Assembly (NCBI RefSeq): GCF_000193205.1
Contig: NC_015278.1
Span: 992,001 to 1,056,000 of the forward strand
Length of the DNA stretch: 64,000 nucleotides
Source of the DNA: Aerococcus sp. Group 1
GTDB taxonomy: Bacteria; Bacillota; Bacilli; Lactobacillales; Aerococcaceae
Direction of reading: 5' to 3'
Every line of letters starts with the position of its first letter. Positions within the stretch are counted from its first letter, which is position 1. Below are positions 19,226 through 29,038 of this stretch, in pieces. The notes under the pieces were generated by a model. That model was not told the DNA's origin. It worked only from the letters and a program-made list of their open reading frames with translations, and made no database searches. Position numbers and translations under genes: made by a program.

Positions 19226-19254
19226 GAGAAATCAAATTGATTTCTCTTTTTTTA
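19226..19254 (+). terminator. Rho-independent terminator
   Basis: GAGAAATC and GATTTCTC around AAATT, followed by a long T run; it separates the DUF2187 gene from the fab operon. Confidence 0.85.
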
Positions 19255-19365
19255 TTTTTTATATTTTTACAGAAAATTCTTTTAAAATAAGGTTTATTAC
19301 ATACAAAAATAAATGATAATCACTAACAAAATAAATAGTAACACCCATAAAATAGCGAAAAATGT

Positions 19366-19394
19366 TTGACAATTAAATTTGTATAGCTTATTAT
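19366..19394 (+). promoter_or_regulatory. Promoter of the fatty-acid synthesis operon
   Basis: TTGACA (19366-19371), a 17-base spacer and TATTAT (19389-19394). GTTGATCTTTGATTAAC lies between it and fabH and is an imperfect inverted repeat that could bind a regulator. I could not match it to a known FabT or FapR site. Confidence 0.72.
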
Positions 19395-19452
19395 CAATAC
19401 ATGTTGATCTTTGATTAACTTAAATTTAAAAATTAAGAATGATGTGATTGCT

Positions 19453-20421
19453 ATGAAAATAGTTGAAACGGCATCCGCCCTACCGCGAAAAGTTATGTCG
19501 AATGTGGACTTGGAGCAGTTCGTAGATACTAGTGACGAATGGATAAGCAAAAGAACGGGGATTAAGCAACGTTATGTTGCCCTTGAGGAATCTTGTATTT
19601 CTTTGGCCCAAGCAGCTGCGCAAAAATTAGTAAATAAAACTAATATTTCTCCTAATGAAATTGGCTTAATCATTGTTGCTAGTATGTCACAAGAGCATTC
19701 TTCACCAAGTATAGCTAGTCAAGTTCAAGCTAAAATAGGAGCAACTAAGGCAGTCTGTTTTGACATTTCAGCTGCTTGTAGCGGATTTGTCCAAGCTTTC
19801 TCCCTAGCTGATAAATTAGAGGCTTATTACCGAAACGGTTATGCCATAGTCATTGGTGCGGAGAAAATGACCAATCTCATGAATTGGAAAGACCGCTCAA
19901 CTTGTGTTTTGTTTGGTGATGCTGCTGGAGCTATTCTGGTTCAAGCGAATGGCCATTCAGCTATTATCCAAGAATCACTCGCTTGTGATGGCAGTCAAGG
20001 AGCGGCGATAGTTGCTGGAGGCACTAGTCTAGCTCGATCAGTCAGTTCTGATTCTTATTACCAAGACCCTAGTTTAAAGATGAAGGGCAGGCAAGTTTAT
20101 GACTTTGCTACTCGGCAAGTGCCAAGGCAAATAGAAGCGGTTTTAAAATCTGCCAATCTGACTATTAATGATATCGATTATTTTGTCTTACATCAGGCAA
20201 ATGCAAGAATATTAAAAGTTTGCCAGCGTAAGCTAAAAATACCAGAGGAGCGCCTGGTCCAAAATATTCAAAATTATGGGAATACTTCCGCTGCATCGGT
20301 AGCCCTTGTTTTGAATGATTTACGGAAATCAGGAGCGCTTAAATTGGATGGCAGTCAGAAGGTACTATTATCAGCTTTTGGCGGTGGCCTGACTTGGGGG
20401 ACTTGTATTGTCAATTGTTGA
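19453..20421 (+). CDS. fabH: 3-oxoacyl-ACP synthase III
   Basis: A 322-residue initiating condensing enzyme of type II fatty-acid synthesis; it joins acetyl- or branched acyl-CoA to malonyl-ACP. The catalytic triad is visible as Cys109 (DISAACSGF), His247 (VLHQAN) and Asn277 (NYGNTSA). I start at the ATG at 19453 (MKIVETASALP); a start 14 codons upstream would add a segment without homology. The ribosome site is weak. It is the first gene of the operon. Confidence 0.93.
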   Translation: MKIVETASALPRKVMSNVDLEQFVDTSDEWISKRTGIKQRYVALEESCISLAQAAAQKLVNKTNISPNEIGLIIVASMSQEHSSPSIASQVQAKIGATKAVCFDISAACSGFVQAFSLADKLEAYYRNGYAIVIGAEKMTNLMNWKDRSTCVLFGDAAGAILVQANGHSAIIQESLACDGSQGAAIVAGGTSLARSVSSDSYYQDPSLKMKGRQVYDFATRQVPRQIEAVLKSANLTINDIDYFVLHQANARILKVCQRKLKIPEERLVQNIQNYGNTSAASVALVLNDLRKSGALKLDGSQKVLLSAFGGGLTWGTCIVNC

Positions 20422-20477
20422 GCGACAATGTTAGTATTGAGGAAGACACTATAAAAAAATCAATGGAGGAATTTATA

Positions 20478-20705
20478 ATGAGTACATTTGAAAAAATTCA
20501 AGAATTAATTTGTGACCAGCTTGATTTAGATAAGGAAGAAGTTACTCCTGAAACTAAATTTCAATCGGATTTAGATGCTGATAGCTTAGATTTATTCCAA
20601 ATTATCAATGATATTGAGGACGAATTTGATGTCACTATCGATGAAGATGAATTGAATATGGAAACAGTCCAAGACCTAGTTGACTTTGTTGACAACAATA
20701 AATAA
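20478..20705 (+). CDS. acpP: Acyl carrier protein
   Basis: A 75-residue acidic four-helix carrier. Ser36 in the DADSLD motif receives the 4'-phosphopantetheine arm. The ATG at 20478 is set by GGAGGAATTTATA; a longer frame beginning inside fabH is not meaningful. It lies between fabH and fabK as in streptococcal-type fab operons. Confidence 0.95.
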   Translation: MSTFEKIQELICDQLDLDKEEVTPETKFQSDLDADSLDLFQIINDIEDEFDVTIDEDELNMETVQDLVDFVDNNK

Positions 20706-20746
20706 TCCTTACTAATGTTATGGGATAATGAAGGAAGTGAATCGCT

Positions 20747-21700
20747 TTGAACACTCTATGGAAGCAAATGGGAGTTAAATATCCTATTATTCAGGGAGCC
20801 ATGGCTTGGGTGGCAGATCCAGATCTGGCATCTGCCGTTTCAAATGCTGGTGGTTTAGGAGTTGTAGGGACGGGGAATGATCCTGTTGAAGTGGTGCGAG
20901 AAAAAGTCGAAACCATGAAAGCAAAAACAGATAAGCCTTTTGCAATTAATGTGATGTTACTCAATCCACATGTTGAAGAAGTTGTTGACTACCTATGTCA
21001 ATCGGGTATTTCAACAGTCACTACTGGAGCAGGATCACCTGGTCGCTTTATGAAGCAATTTCGTGAAGCAAATATCAAGGTTATCCCAGTTGTTGCTTCC
21101 GTAGCACTTGCTCGACGCATGGAAAAAGAAGGCGTTGATGCAGTGGTTGTCGAAGGGACGGAATCTGGTGGTCATGTAGGTAAAACAACGACCATGGCTT
21201 TACTTCCCCAAGTAGTCGACGCGGTTAATATTCCCGTTATCGCTGCAGGAGGAATCGGTGATGGTCGGGGAATGGCAGCAGCATTGATGCTTGGAGCCTG
21301 TGGGATTCAAGTGGGTACACGCTTTGTTTGTGCTAAGGAATCCAATGCCCACCCTAATTTTAAGGAAAAGATTATTAAAGCTAAGGATATTGATACCGTC
21401 ACAACAGGAGAAGCTACAGGTCATCCAGTTCGGGTTTTGCGCAATCGTTTGACCAAAGAGTATTTACGAGTTGAGCGAATTGAAGCGGGCAAAGAAAATC
21501 CAGACTGGGAGCGCTTAGAAGCTTTGGGAAGAGGAGCTTTACGGCGAGCAGTTGTAGAAGGGGATACCCAAAATAGTTCCCTGATGGCTGGTCAGATTGC
21601 TGGCTTAATTAATAAAGAAGAGAGCTGCCAGAAAATACTCCAATCCTATATGGATGTATGCCAGACAACGATCCGAGAAAAAGCTAGTGAATGGCTATAA
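20747..21700 (+). CDS. fabK: Enoyl-ACP reductase II (FMN-dependent)
   Basis: A 317-residue flavin enzyme of the nitronate monooxygenase-like TIM-barrel family that carries out the last reduction in each elongation cycle. Conserved parts are PIIQGAMAWVADPDLASAVSNAGG, in two pieces at the N-terminus, and IPVIAAGGIGDGRGMAAALMLGA for flavin phosphate binding. FabK replaces triclosan-sensitive FabI in many lactic acid bacteria, and no fabI is seen here. The TTG at 20747 is used, with GAAGGAAG upstream; a GTG three codons earlier is possible. A terminator hairpin follows directly. Confidence 0.92.
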   Translation: MNTLWKQMGVKYPIIQGAMAWVADPDLASAVSNAGGLGVVGTGNDPVEVVREKVETMKAKTDKPFAINVMLLNPHVEEVVDYLCQSGISTVTTGAGSPGRFMKQFREANIKVIPVVASVALARRMEKEGVDAVVVEGTESGGHVGKTTTMALLPQVVDAVNIPVIAAGGIGDGRGMAAALMLGACGIQVGTRFVCAKESNAHPNFKEKIIKAKDIDTVTTGEATGHPVRVLRNRLTKEYLRVERIEAGKENPDWERLEALGRGALRRAVVEGDTQNSSLMAGQIAGLINKEESCQKILQSYMDVCQTTIREKASEWL

Positions 21701-21711
21701 TTAAATAAGAT

Positions 21712-21747
21712 GCAGTGAAGAAAAATATTTTTTCACTGCTTTTTTTA
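21712..21747 (+). terminator. Terminator inside the fab operon, between fabK and fabD
   Basis: GCAGTGAA (21712-21719) pairs with TTCACTGC (21732-21739), followed by eight T's. It should reduce transcription of fabD and the genes after it, or fabD has its own promoter in the 57 bases that follow. Confidence 0.82.
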
Positions 21748-21804
21748 CCCCAATTACTTTATTTAATGATAAAAATTAAAACCTTATTAAGGAAAGGGCA
21801 AAGA

Positions 21805-22748
21805 ATGAAAAAATTGCTTATCTTTTTTCTGGCCAAGGGGCACAATACCCTGGTATGGGAAAAGATTTATTTGAACATCATGCTGAAGTTATGGAGCCAT
21901 ATTTTGAAACGGCTGAGAAAGTTCTTGGCTATGATTTAAAGGCCATGTGCTTTGAAGAAAATGACCTGCTTAATCAAACAGAATATACCCAAGCTGCCAT
22001 CTATACAGTCTCATTAGCTATTCTAGCCGTCTGGAAAAAATTATTTCCTGAGAACCCTGCCTATTTAGCTGGATTAAGTTTAGGCGAATACACTGCCTTA
22101 GCTTATAGTGGTGTCTTTTCCTTTGTTGACGGGTTAAAACTACTGAGAAAACGTGGCTTATATATGAGCCAGGCAGTCGCTCCCGGTGAAGGAAAAATGC
22201 TAGCTGTCATGAAAACTGACCGCAAGTTGATTGAGAGGGTCTGTGAAAATATTATGGACCATCATTCTGGCTATGTCTATCCGACAAATTACAACTCTCC
22301 CAAGCAAATTGTCATCGGGGGGAATAGTGATTTAGTCGACCTCGCTAGGGATGAATTGAAGGAAGCGGGGGCTAAGCGTTTAATTCCTCTAAAGGTTTCC
22401 GGGCCCTTTCACACCCAGCTGATGCATCCTGCCTCTCTACGATTAACCCAAGTACTTAAAGATGTGGAGTTTTCACCTCAAGAAATTCCAGTTGTCGCTA
22501 ACACAAGTGGACAAGTTCATGAAGATGGAAAGATTAAGCAAGATTTACTTCAACAAATCCAATCACCGGTCAAATGGGCGGATTCGATTGAGTATCTCAT
22601 TCAAGCAGGCGTGGATACCTTTATAGAGATTGGACCTGGAAAAACACTCACCAGCTTTACTCGGCAAATTGATAAGTCGGTGACAGCCTTAAATATTGAA
22701 GATGAAGCCACATTAACTAAAGCATTGACTATTTTACAAGGAGATTAA
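21805..22748 (+). CDS. fabD: Malonyl-CoA:ACP transacylase, with an apparent -1 frameshift at an A6 run
   Basis: FabD moves malonyl from CoA to ACP and is essential in most bacteria. The ATG at 21805 has a site (GGAAAGGG) upstream. As written it reads MKKLLIFFLAKG and runs into a wrong frame. The true start MKKIAYLFSGQGAQYPGMG appears if the A6 run at 21808-21813 had one more A; the protein would then have 314 residues, the normal size. The nucleophile motif GLSLGEYTA (Ser near 92) and the histidine motif GPFHTQLM are intact. An alternative ATG at 21855 would lose the first strand and the oxyanion-loop glutamine GQGAQ. An essential gene out of frame points to a run-length sequencing error or slippage. 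Confidence 0.88.
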
Positions 22749-22749
22749 A

Positions 22750-23481
22750 ATGACAGAAAAACCTACAGCAATCATTACCGGCGGAAACCGTGGTATCGGA
22801 GCAGCCATAGCTAGAGAATTTGCCAATAAGGGTTACAATTTGGCCTTGGTAAGCCGGTCTGGATCCAGCCAAGCTCATCTTGATGACTTAAGTGAAAGGG
22901 GGGCTAAAGTACTTGATTTGAAATCAGAAGTCCAAGATTTTGACCAGGCTCAAGCGATCATAAACCGCTGTAAAGAAGAGTATGCTCACATTGACGTATT
23001 GGTTAATAATGCTGGGATTACCCGTGATACCTTACTCATGCGTATGAAGGAAGCTGATTTCGATGCAGTAATTGACGTTAATTTAAAAGGCTGTTTTAAC
23101 CTCATGCGTCATGTTTCAAAAGTGATGTTAAAACAAAAAAGCGGCAATATTATTAACATTGCTTCTTTATCTGGACAAATAGGTAATGCTGGTCAAATTA
23201 ACTATGCTGCTGCTAAGGCAGGTGTGATAGCCATGACTAAGACGGCTGCGCGCGAATTAGCTAGTCGTGGCATTCGGGTCAATGCCGTTGCCCCTGGTTT
23301 TATCGCTAGTGATATGACGGACAAATTATCAGATAAGGTTAAAGAGCAGATGATTGCGCAAATTCCTTTAGGGGATTTTGGGCGAGTAGAAGATATTGCT
23401 GATGCCGTTTACTTCTTAGTCAAGAACCCATACATCACTGGAACCACTTTAAATGTTAATGGTGGCTTATATATGGAATAA
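22750..23481 (+). CDS. fabG: 3-oxoacyl-ACP reductase
   Basis: A 243-residue short-chain dehydrogenase that reduces 3-oxoacyl-ACP with NADPH. The cofactor motif is TGGNRGIGAAIA, NNAG follows, and the catalytic residues are Ser in IASLSGQIGNAG and Tyr/Lys in YAAAKAGV. It begins one base after fabD and is clearly in the same transcript. Confidence 0.95.
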   Translation: MTEKPTAIITGGNRGIGAAIAREFANKGYNLALVSRSGSSQAHLDDLSERGAKVLDLKSEVQDFDQAQAIINRCKEEYAHIDVLVNNAGITRDTLLMRMKEADFDAVIDVNLKGCFNLMRHVSKVMLKQKSGNIINIASLSGQIGNAGQINYAAAKAGVIAMTKTAARELASRGIRVNAVAPGFIASDMTDKLSDKVKEQMIAQIPLGDFGRVEDIADAVYFLVKNPYITGTTLNVNGGLYME

Positions 23482-23514
23482 ATGAAAGATTGAGAAGGGT
23501 GAAGGAGGAACTTA

Positions 23515-24759
23515 ATGAATACTAGAAGGGTAGTTGTTACGGGCTTAGGAGCGGTAACACCAATTGGAAATAATGTCAGTGATTTTTGGGAAAATTTAAA
23601 GGCAGGCAAACATGGATTTGCTCCCATCACACAATTTGATGCCAGCGATACAGGAGTGACTTTGGCGGCTGAGGTTAAAAACTTCGATCCCAAAGACTAC
23701 CTTGATCGTAAATCGGTTAAAAGAATGGATCCCTATGCTCATTATGGGGTGGTCGCTTCTATGGAAGCAGTAAAGGATGCTGGTTTAGATACTCACGACA
23801 TGGACACAAACCGCTTTGGGGTATATTTTGGTACCGGTATCGGTGGTGTTCAAGAAATTGAAAGAGGGGTAAGAAAATCAGTTGAACGTGGTCCTAAACG
23901 GGTTAACCCTCTCTTTGTCCCAATGGCTATTTCCAATATGGGAGCAGCAAACATTTCCATGCAACTCGGTCTACACGGGCCAGCCTTGACCATGGTTACT
24001 GCTTGTGCATCAGCCAACAATGCTATCGGAGAGGCCTTCCGCTATATAAAACATGGTTATGCTGACTATATGCTTGCTGGTGGAGGTGAATCCGCTATTT
24101 GTGAGATCGCAATCGCTGGATTTGCTAATTTAACGGCCCTATCCCTTTCCACAGATCCTGATCGTGCCTCCATTCCTTTTGACAAGGAACGCAATGGCTT
24201 TGTTATGGGTGAAGGTGCTGGCATGTTAGTGTTAGAAAGTTTAGAAAGTGCTCAAAAACGGGGGGCAAAAATTTACGGTGAGATTGTCGGCTACGGTCAA
24301 AGTTCTGATGCCTATCATCTTACTGCGCCTACTCCAGAAGGACTAGGAGCTAAAGCTGCTATTGAACAAGCCTTAGCTGAAGCAGCTTTATCTGTGAACG
24401 ATGTGGATTATATTAATGCCCACGGGACCTCAACCCCAGCTAATGATCGAGCTGAGACTATGGCAATTAAGTTAGCATTTGGGGAAGAATTGACTCATAA
24501 GATTCCGGTATCCTCAACGAAATCAGCACTAGGGCACTTATTAGGTGCAGCTGGAGCAGTTGAAGCAATTGCCTGCTTGAAGGGCATGGAAGACTCCTAT
24601 ATTCCTGCAACCTTAAATTATCAAGTTAGTGATCCTGATTGTGATCTTGATTATGTACCTAATCAAGGACGTTCACAAGCAATCAATGTAGCGATTAGCA
24701 ACACGCTCGGCTTTGGTGGCCACAACACAGTTTTATGTATGAAAAAGGTGAGTGACTAA
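23515..24759 (+). CDS. fabF: 3-oxoacyl-ACP synthase II
   Basis: A 414-residue elongating condensing enzyme. The active Cys164 lies in [12 protein letters not shown]; the two histidines are in [11 protein letters not shown] and [12 protein letters not shown]. The ATG at 23515 follows GAAGGAGGAACTTA. Its stop overlaps the accB start (TAATG), a sign of translational coupling. Confidence 0.96.
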   Translation: MNTRRVVVTGLGAVTPIGNNVSDFWENLKAGKHGFAPITQFDASDTGVTLAAEVKNFDPKDYLDRKSVKRMDPYAHYGVVASMEAVKDAGLDTHDMDTNRFGVYFGTGIGGVQEIERGVRKSVERGPKRVNPLFVPMAISNMGAANISMQLGLHGPALTMVTACASANNAIGEAFRYIKHGYADYMLAGGGESAICEIAIAGFANLTALSLSTDPDRASIPFDKERNGFVMGEGAGMLVLESLESAQKRGAKIYGEIVGYGQSSDAYHLTAPTPEGLGAKAAIEQALAEAALSVNDVDYINAHGTSTPANDRAETMAIKLAFGEELTHKIPVSSTKSALGHLLGAAGAVEAIACLKGMEDSYIPATLNYQVSDPDCDLDYVPNQGRSQAINVAISNTLGFGGHNTVLCMKKVSD

Positions 24760-25241
24760 TGACCCCTGAAGAAATTAAAGAACTTATCCATTTAATTGAC
24801 CAATCAAGCCTAAGAGAATTTGAATTTGTTGATGACGATTTCAAGCTTCACCTATCTAAAAATGAGCAAGCATCACAAGTGTTTACTAATGAAACTCAGC
24901 CAGCTATTACAAAAGCAGAAAAGCCTGTTCCTGCTGATCAAGCTCAAGAATCCACCGAAGCTTCCAGACAAGCTAATCAACAAGTCAGCCAAACTGATGA
25001 AGTTCAGGGGGAAATCGTAGAAAGTCCTCTGGTCGGAGTTGCCTATTTAGCACCAGCTCCAGATAAAGACAACTTTGTGAAAATTGGCGACCATGTTGAA
25101 AAAGGTCAAAGTCTATGCATCATTGAGGCTATGAAAATAATGAATGAAATTCACGCCACCACTTCAGGAGAAATTACTAATATTTTTGTCAATGATGGTG
25201 ATGTGGTTGAGTACGGCCAAAAGCTTTTTGAAATTAGTTAA
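24759..25241 (+). CDS. accB: Biotin carboxyl carrier protein of acetyl-CoA carboxylase
   Basis: A 160-residue carrier subunit. An N-terminal helical segment is followed by a Gln/Ala/Glu-rich linker (about residues 45-85). The biotinyl domain at the C-terminus has the biotin lysine near 126 in EAMKIMNEI. The start overlaps the fabF stop. The position inside the fab operon is usual for Lactobacillales. Confidence 0.94.
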   Translation: MTPEEIKELIHLIDQSSLREFEFVDDDFKLHLSKNEQASQVFTNETQPAITKAEKPVPADQAQESTEASRQANQQVSQTDEVQGEIVESPLVGVAYLAPAPDKDNFVKIGDHVEKGQSLCIIEAMKIMNEIHATTSGEITNIFVNDGDVVEYGQKLFEIS

Positions 25242-25340
25242 AGGCTGTCCCTGTTTTAGAACATAGGCGTGGTAAAGGATTTAAGGAGAGATTCCTTTCT
25301 TCCTAGCTGATGACAACTACTAGTGTAAAAGGAGAAAAAA

Positions 25341-25799
25341 ATGGAAAATCAAGAACCAATTTTAAACGCCCAAGAGGTTATGGATATTATTCCTAACCGC
25401 TACCCCATGTTTTTAGTGGATGCGGTTTACGAACTTGAGGTCGGCAAGCGAATCGTTGCTCGTAAAAATGTGACAATTAATGAACCTTTCTTTGTGGGGC
25501 ATTTTCCAGGAGAACCGGTAATGCCAGGAGTTCTTCAAGTTGAATTAATGGCCCAGGTCGGTTCAATTGCTTTACTTAAGGGCTTAAATACTGAGGACAA
25601 GAAAATGACCGGTTATCTAGCGGCTGTAGACAAGGTAAAGTTCCGTCAAAAAGTCGTCCCAGGGGACGTTTTGACTGTTGAAGTCAATATTTTAAAGATG
25701 AAAAAATCGATAGGAACCGCAAAGGCTGAAATCCGTCGCGAAGATGGTAAGGTGGTTTCTTCCTGTTTAATGACTTTTGCCGTTGGAGAAGCGAAATAG
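25341..25799 (+). CDS. fabZ: 3-hydroxyacyl-ACP dehydratase
   Basis: A 152-residue hot-dog fold dehydratase. The core IIPNRYPMFLVDAV and the catalytic stretch GHFPGEPVMPGVLQVE with His and Glu are intact. The ATG at 25341 follows AAAAGGAGAAAAA. The 100-base gap from accB shows only a short weak hairpin (AAGGA/TCCTT). Confidence 0.95.
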   Translation: MENQEPILNAQEVMDIIPNRYPMFLVDAVYELEVGKRIVARKNVTINEPFFVGHFPGEPVMPGVLQVELMAQVGSIALLKGLNTEDKKMTGYLAAVDKVKFRQKVVPGDVLTVEVNILKMKKSIGTAKAEIRREDGKVVSSCLMTFAVGEAK

Positions 25800-25811
25800 A
25801 GCTGGTGACTT

Positions 25812-27215
25812 ATGTTTTCAAAAATTTTAACTGCTAACCGGGGTGAGATAGCGGTTAGGGTAATTAGAACCTGTAAGGAAATGGGCATTGATACCGTGGC
25901 GGTTTATTCAACTGCTGATAAAGATGCCTTACACGTGCAATTAGCAGATGAATCCGTTTGCATAGGAGGGCCTCAATCCAAGGATTCCTACCTAGATATG
26001 CAAGCCATTTTATCTGCTGCCTACGTAACTAATGCTGAAGCCATCCATCCGGGTTTTGGTTTTCTCTCAGAAAATAGTAAATTTGCCAGGCTCTGTCAAG
26101 AAATGAATATCACTTTTATCGGGCCTAGTGCTCAAGTCATTGACAAAATGGGTGACAAACAACACGCCAGACAAACCATGATGGCAGCCAATGTTCCGGT
26201 TATTCCTGGCTCTAAGGATTTCATTCACAGTGCTAGTGAAGGTTTAGCTGAAGCCGATCGAGTAGGCTATCCAGTTTTACTGAAAGCCACTTCAGGTGGT
26301 GGTGGTAAGGGGATGCGTCAGGTTGATTGCCCAGAAGACTTACAAAAACAATTTGATGAGGCTAGTCGTGAGGCCCAACAAGGCTTTAACGATGCTAGGT
26401 TGTACCTAGAAAAAGTGATCCATCCGGCCCACCATATTGAAGTTCAGATCCTGGCCGATCAAAATGGCCATGTTATCCATTTGGGGGAACGTGAATGTTC
26501 CTTACAAAGAAATCATCAAAAAGTGCTTGAAGAAACTCCAAGTCCCTTTATCAGTGATAAAACCCGCCAAGCCATTTGCCAAGCGGCTGTGCGTGCTGGA
26601 GAAAATGTTCAATATACTGGGGCGGGGACTATTGAATTTTTAGTTGATGACGATGAAAACTTTTATTTTATGGAAATGAATACCAGAATTCAAGTGGAAC
26701 ATCCTATTACTGAATTAGTTACCGGTATTGATATCGTAGCTGAACAAATTCGTGTGGCTTATGGTTACGACTTGTCTTATCAGCAAAGTGATGTCCATTT
26801 TTCGGGACATGCCATTGAATGTCGTATTAATGCTGAACAACCCGAAAAGAACTTTCTCCCTTCGATGGGCAAATTTGATTTTATCCATTGGCCGCTTGGG
26901 GGGTTAGGCTTAAGGGTCGACTCAGCCATCCTATCTGGCAGTGCTTTGCCCGCCTTTTACGATAGTATGATTGCTAAGGTTATTGCCTATGGTGATGACC
27001 GCCAGTCAGCCTTATTAAGAATGAAGCGGGCTTTAGAAGAATTATGCATCGAGGGTGTTAATACTAACCAGCAATTTCTCTATGATCTGTTAGCAGCTCC
27101 TGCCTTTCAGCTAGGGAATTATAATAATGAATACCTGGAAAGTCAATTTCTTCCTCAATGGTTGGCCGAAGTTCAAGCGGAGGCCAGTGAAGAAGATAGG
27201 CAAGGAAAAGTCTAG
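25812..27215 (+). CDS. accC: Biotin carboxylase subunit of acetyl-CoA carboxylase
   Basis: A 467-residue ATP-grasp enzyme that carboxylates biotin on AccB. It shows the N-terminal KILTANRGEIAVRVIRTC, the Gly-rich loop KATSGGGGKGMR and the active segment MEMNTRIQVEHPITE. It starts 12 bases after fabZ with the weak site GCTGGTGAC and ends just before accD. Confidence 0.96.
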   Translation: MFSKILTANRGEIAVRVIRTCKEMGIDTVAVYSTADKDALHVQLADESVCIGGPQSKDSYLDMQAILSAAYVTNAEAIHPGFGFLSENSKFARLCQEMNITFIGPSAQVIDKMGDKQHARQTMMAANVPVIPGSKDFIHSASEGLAEADRVGYPVLLKATSGGGGKGMRQVDCPEDLQKQFDEASREAQQGFNDARLYLEKVIHPAHHIEVQILADQNGHVIHLGERECSLQRNHQKVLEETPSPFISDKTRQAICQAAVRAGENVQYTGAGTIEFLVDDDENFYFMEMNTRIQVEHPITELVTGIDIVAEQIRVAYGYDLSYQQSDVHFSGHAIECRINAEQPEKNFLPSMGKFDFIHWPLGGLGLRVDSAILSGSALPAFYDSMIAKVIAYGDDRQSALLRMKRALEELCIEGVNTNQQFLYDLLAAPAFQLGNYNNEYLESQFLPQWLAEVQAEASEEDRQGKV

Positions 27216-27227
27216 GAGGTGAGCCTT

Positions 27228-28109
27228 GTGCGGCTGTTAAGACGAAGAAAATATTTAAGTGTACCTGAAAAAGAAAGCAACAATGAAAAGGATCAGACTC
27301 ATAAACCCCATATTCCTGATGGAATGTGGCAAAAATGTCCTGATTGTAAGCAGACCGTTTTAAGTGCTGATTTGGCTGAGACTAAGATTTGCCCACAATG
27401 CTCTTATCATTTCCGGATTTCTCCTAAGCAACGCATTCAATTAATTTGTGATCATGGTCAGCTAGAAGAAGAACTTTTTTATCAAGATGAAATGACTAAT
27501 CCAATTGATTTTCCTGACTATGAAGCTAAAAAGCGCTCCAATCAAGAACGAACGGGTTATGACGAAGCGGTCACTTGTGGACTTGCAAAAATTAAAGGTC
27601 AACCACTTGCCTTAGGAATTATGAATCCTTTCTTTATGATGGGGTCAATGGGTAGTATAGTTGGGGAAAAAATTACGCGTTTGTTTGAATATGCCAAAGA
27701 ACATGCTTTACCCGTCTTGCTTTTTACGGCCAGTGGTGGAGCTCGGATGCAGGAGGGAATTATTTCTCTGATGCAAATGACTAAAATATCAATCGCCGTC
27801 GAACGACATAGTCAGGCGGGCTTATTTTACCTCACGGTACTAACCGATCCGACTACGGGCGGTGTTACGGCTAGTTTCGCTATGCAAGGCGATATCATTA
27901 TAGCTGAACCAGGAGCGACTATAGGATTTGCGGGCAAACGAGTTATTGAGCAAACTATCCATCAAAAGATTGAAGAAGGCTTTCAAACGGCAGAGCATCA
28001 ATTGGAACATGGTTTTGTCGACCGAATTGTCCCCCGTCAGCAATTGCGAGATGAGATAGCTGATCTACTCTTACTTCATAGCCGGGAAGGGGATATTCAT
28101 GACTACTAG
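27228..28109 (+). CDS. accD: Acetyl-CoA carboxylase carboxyltransferase beta subunit
   Basis: A 293-residue subunit with an N-terminal zinc ribbon: CPDC and CPQC, 20 residues apart. The crotonase-like carboxyltransferase core follows (FTASGGARMQEG). I use the GTG at 27228, 8 bases after AGGAGG; a GTG three codons earlier overlaps the ribosome site. It overlaps the accA start by 11 bases, so the two subunits are probably coupled in translation. Confidence 0.94.
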   Translation: MRLLRRRKYLSVPEKESNNEKDQTHKPHIPDGMWQKCPDCKQTVLSADLAETKICPQCSYHFRISPKQRIQLICDHGQLEEELFYQDEMTNPIDFPDYEAKKRSNQERTGYDEAVTCGLAKIKGQPLALGIMNPFFMMGSMGSIVGEKITRLFEYAKEHALPVLLFTASGGARMQEGIISLMQMTKISIAVERHSQAGLFYLTVLTDPTTGGVTASFAMQGDIIIAEPGATIGFAGKRVIEQTIHQKIEEGFQTAEHQLEHGFVDRIVPRQQLRDEIADLLLLHSREGDIHDY

Positions 28110-28908
28110 TATTAAAAGAAATTTCTTAGCTAAGGAAATTTTAACTGAAGCACGTTCATCCGACCGTCCCACAGCACGGGAAATCTTTACTGCTTTAGCA
28201 GATGATCATAAATTTTATGAACTTCATGGTGACCGCAAATATGGCGATGATGGAGCTATATGCGGGGGGATTGGACAAATCAATGGTCAAGCGGTTAGCT
28301 TTGTTGGTACCCAAAAGGGTCACGATGTTGAGGAAAATATTACGGCTAATTTTGGTTCCCCCCATGCGGAAGGTTATCGTAAGGCCGTGCGTTTGTTTAA
28401 ACAGGCTGAAAAGTTCAACCGACCCATTATTACTCTTATTAACACTGCAGGAGCCTTTTGTGATATTGAAGCTGAAGACCGGGGAATCGGTGAATCCATT
28501 GCCAAATCTATTCAAACTTTGGCAAGCCTTAAAATCCCAAGTATCGCTATCTTAATGGGAGAGGGCGGTTCTGGTGGGGCTCTCGCTTTAGCTTCAACCA
28601 ATCAAGTCTGGATGTTAGAAGATGCTATGTATTCAATCCTTAGTCCAGAGGGATTTGCTTCCATACTCTGGCGTGATGCTAGCCGTCGTGATGAAGCCTG
28701 CGAAGTCATGAAAATGACTGCCTATGATTTATTGGAAAATGAAGTGATCGATAAGATGATTCCTGTCTTTGAAGGGGAAGAACATTTATCTTGGCAGGCC
28801 ATTATTCAAAACATCCGCCTGGAATTAGAAAAACAATTAAGCGCATGGCAAGCTATTGACAGAGAGGTACTAGTTCAAGAACGTTATGATCGCTTTAGAA
28901 AATTTTAA
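28099..28908 (+). CDS. accA: Acetyl-CoA carboxylase carboxyltransferase alpha subunit
   Basis: A 269-residue partner of AccD. The family motifs DRKYGDDGAICGGIGQI, INTAGAFCDIEAEDRGIGE and GEGGSGGALALA are visible. It is shorter than the E. coli protein, as is usual in lactic acid bacteria. It is the last gene of the fab operon and is followed by a terminator. Confidence 0.95.
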   Translation: MTTSIKRNFLAKEILTEARSSDRPTAREIFTALADDHKFYELHGDRKYGDDGAICGGIGQINGQAVSFVGTQKGHDVEENITANFGSPHAEGYRKAVRLFKQAEKFNRPIITLINTAGAFCDIEAEDRGIGESIAKSIQTLASLKIPSIAILMGEGGSGGALALASTNQVWMLEDAMYSILSPEGFASILWRDASRRDEACEVMKMTAYDLLENEVIDKMIPVFEGEEHLSWQAIIQNIRLELEKQLSAWQAIDREVLVQERYDRFRKF

Positions 28909-28927
28909 ATCTAAATAATTAAGTAAG

Positions 28928-28957
28928 AAAAAACAGGCGAAAATTCGTCTGTTTTTT
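28928..28957 (+). terminator. Terminator of the fab-acc operon
   Basis: AAAAAACAGGCGA and TTCGTCTGTTTTTT form a stem with one G-T pair and a long T tail. Confidence 0.88.
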
Positions 28958-29038
28958 ACTTTTATAATTTGTTACAATTGTGAATGAGCTTTAGGACTGT
29001 ATATGGTCTATTTTTTAGTCTCGGAAAGAGGTAATCGT

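Noticed and set aside
19366..19440. FabT or FapR operator at the fab promoter
   Set aside because: TTTGACAATTAAA and the imperfect repeat GTTGATCTTTGATTAAC do not match a known box well enough.
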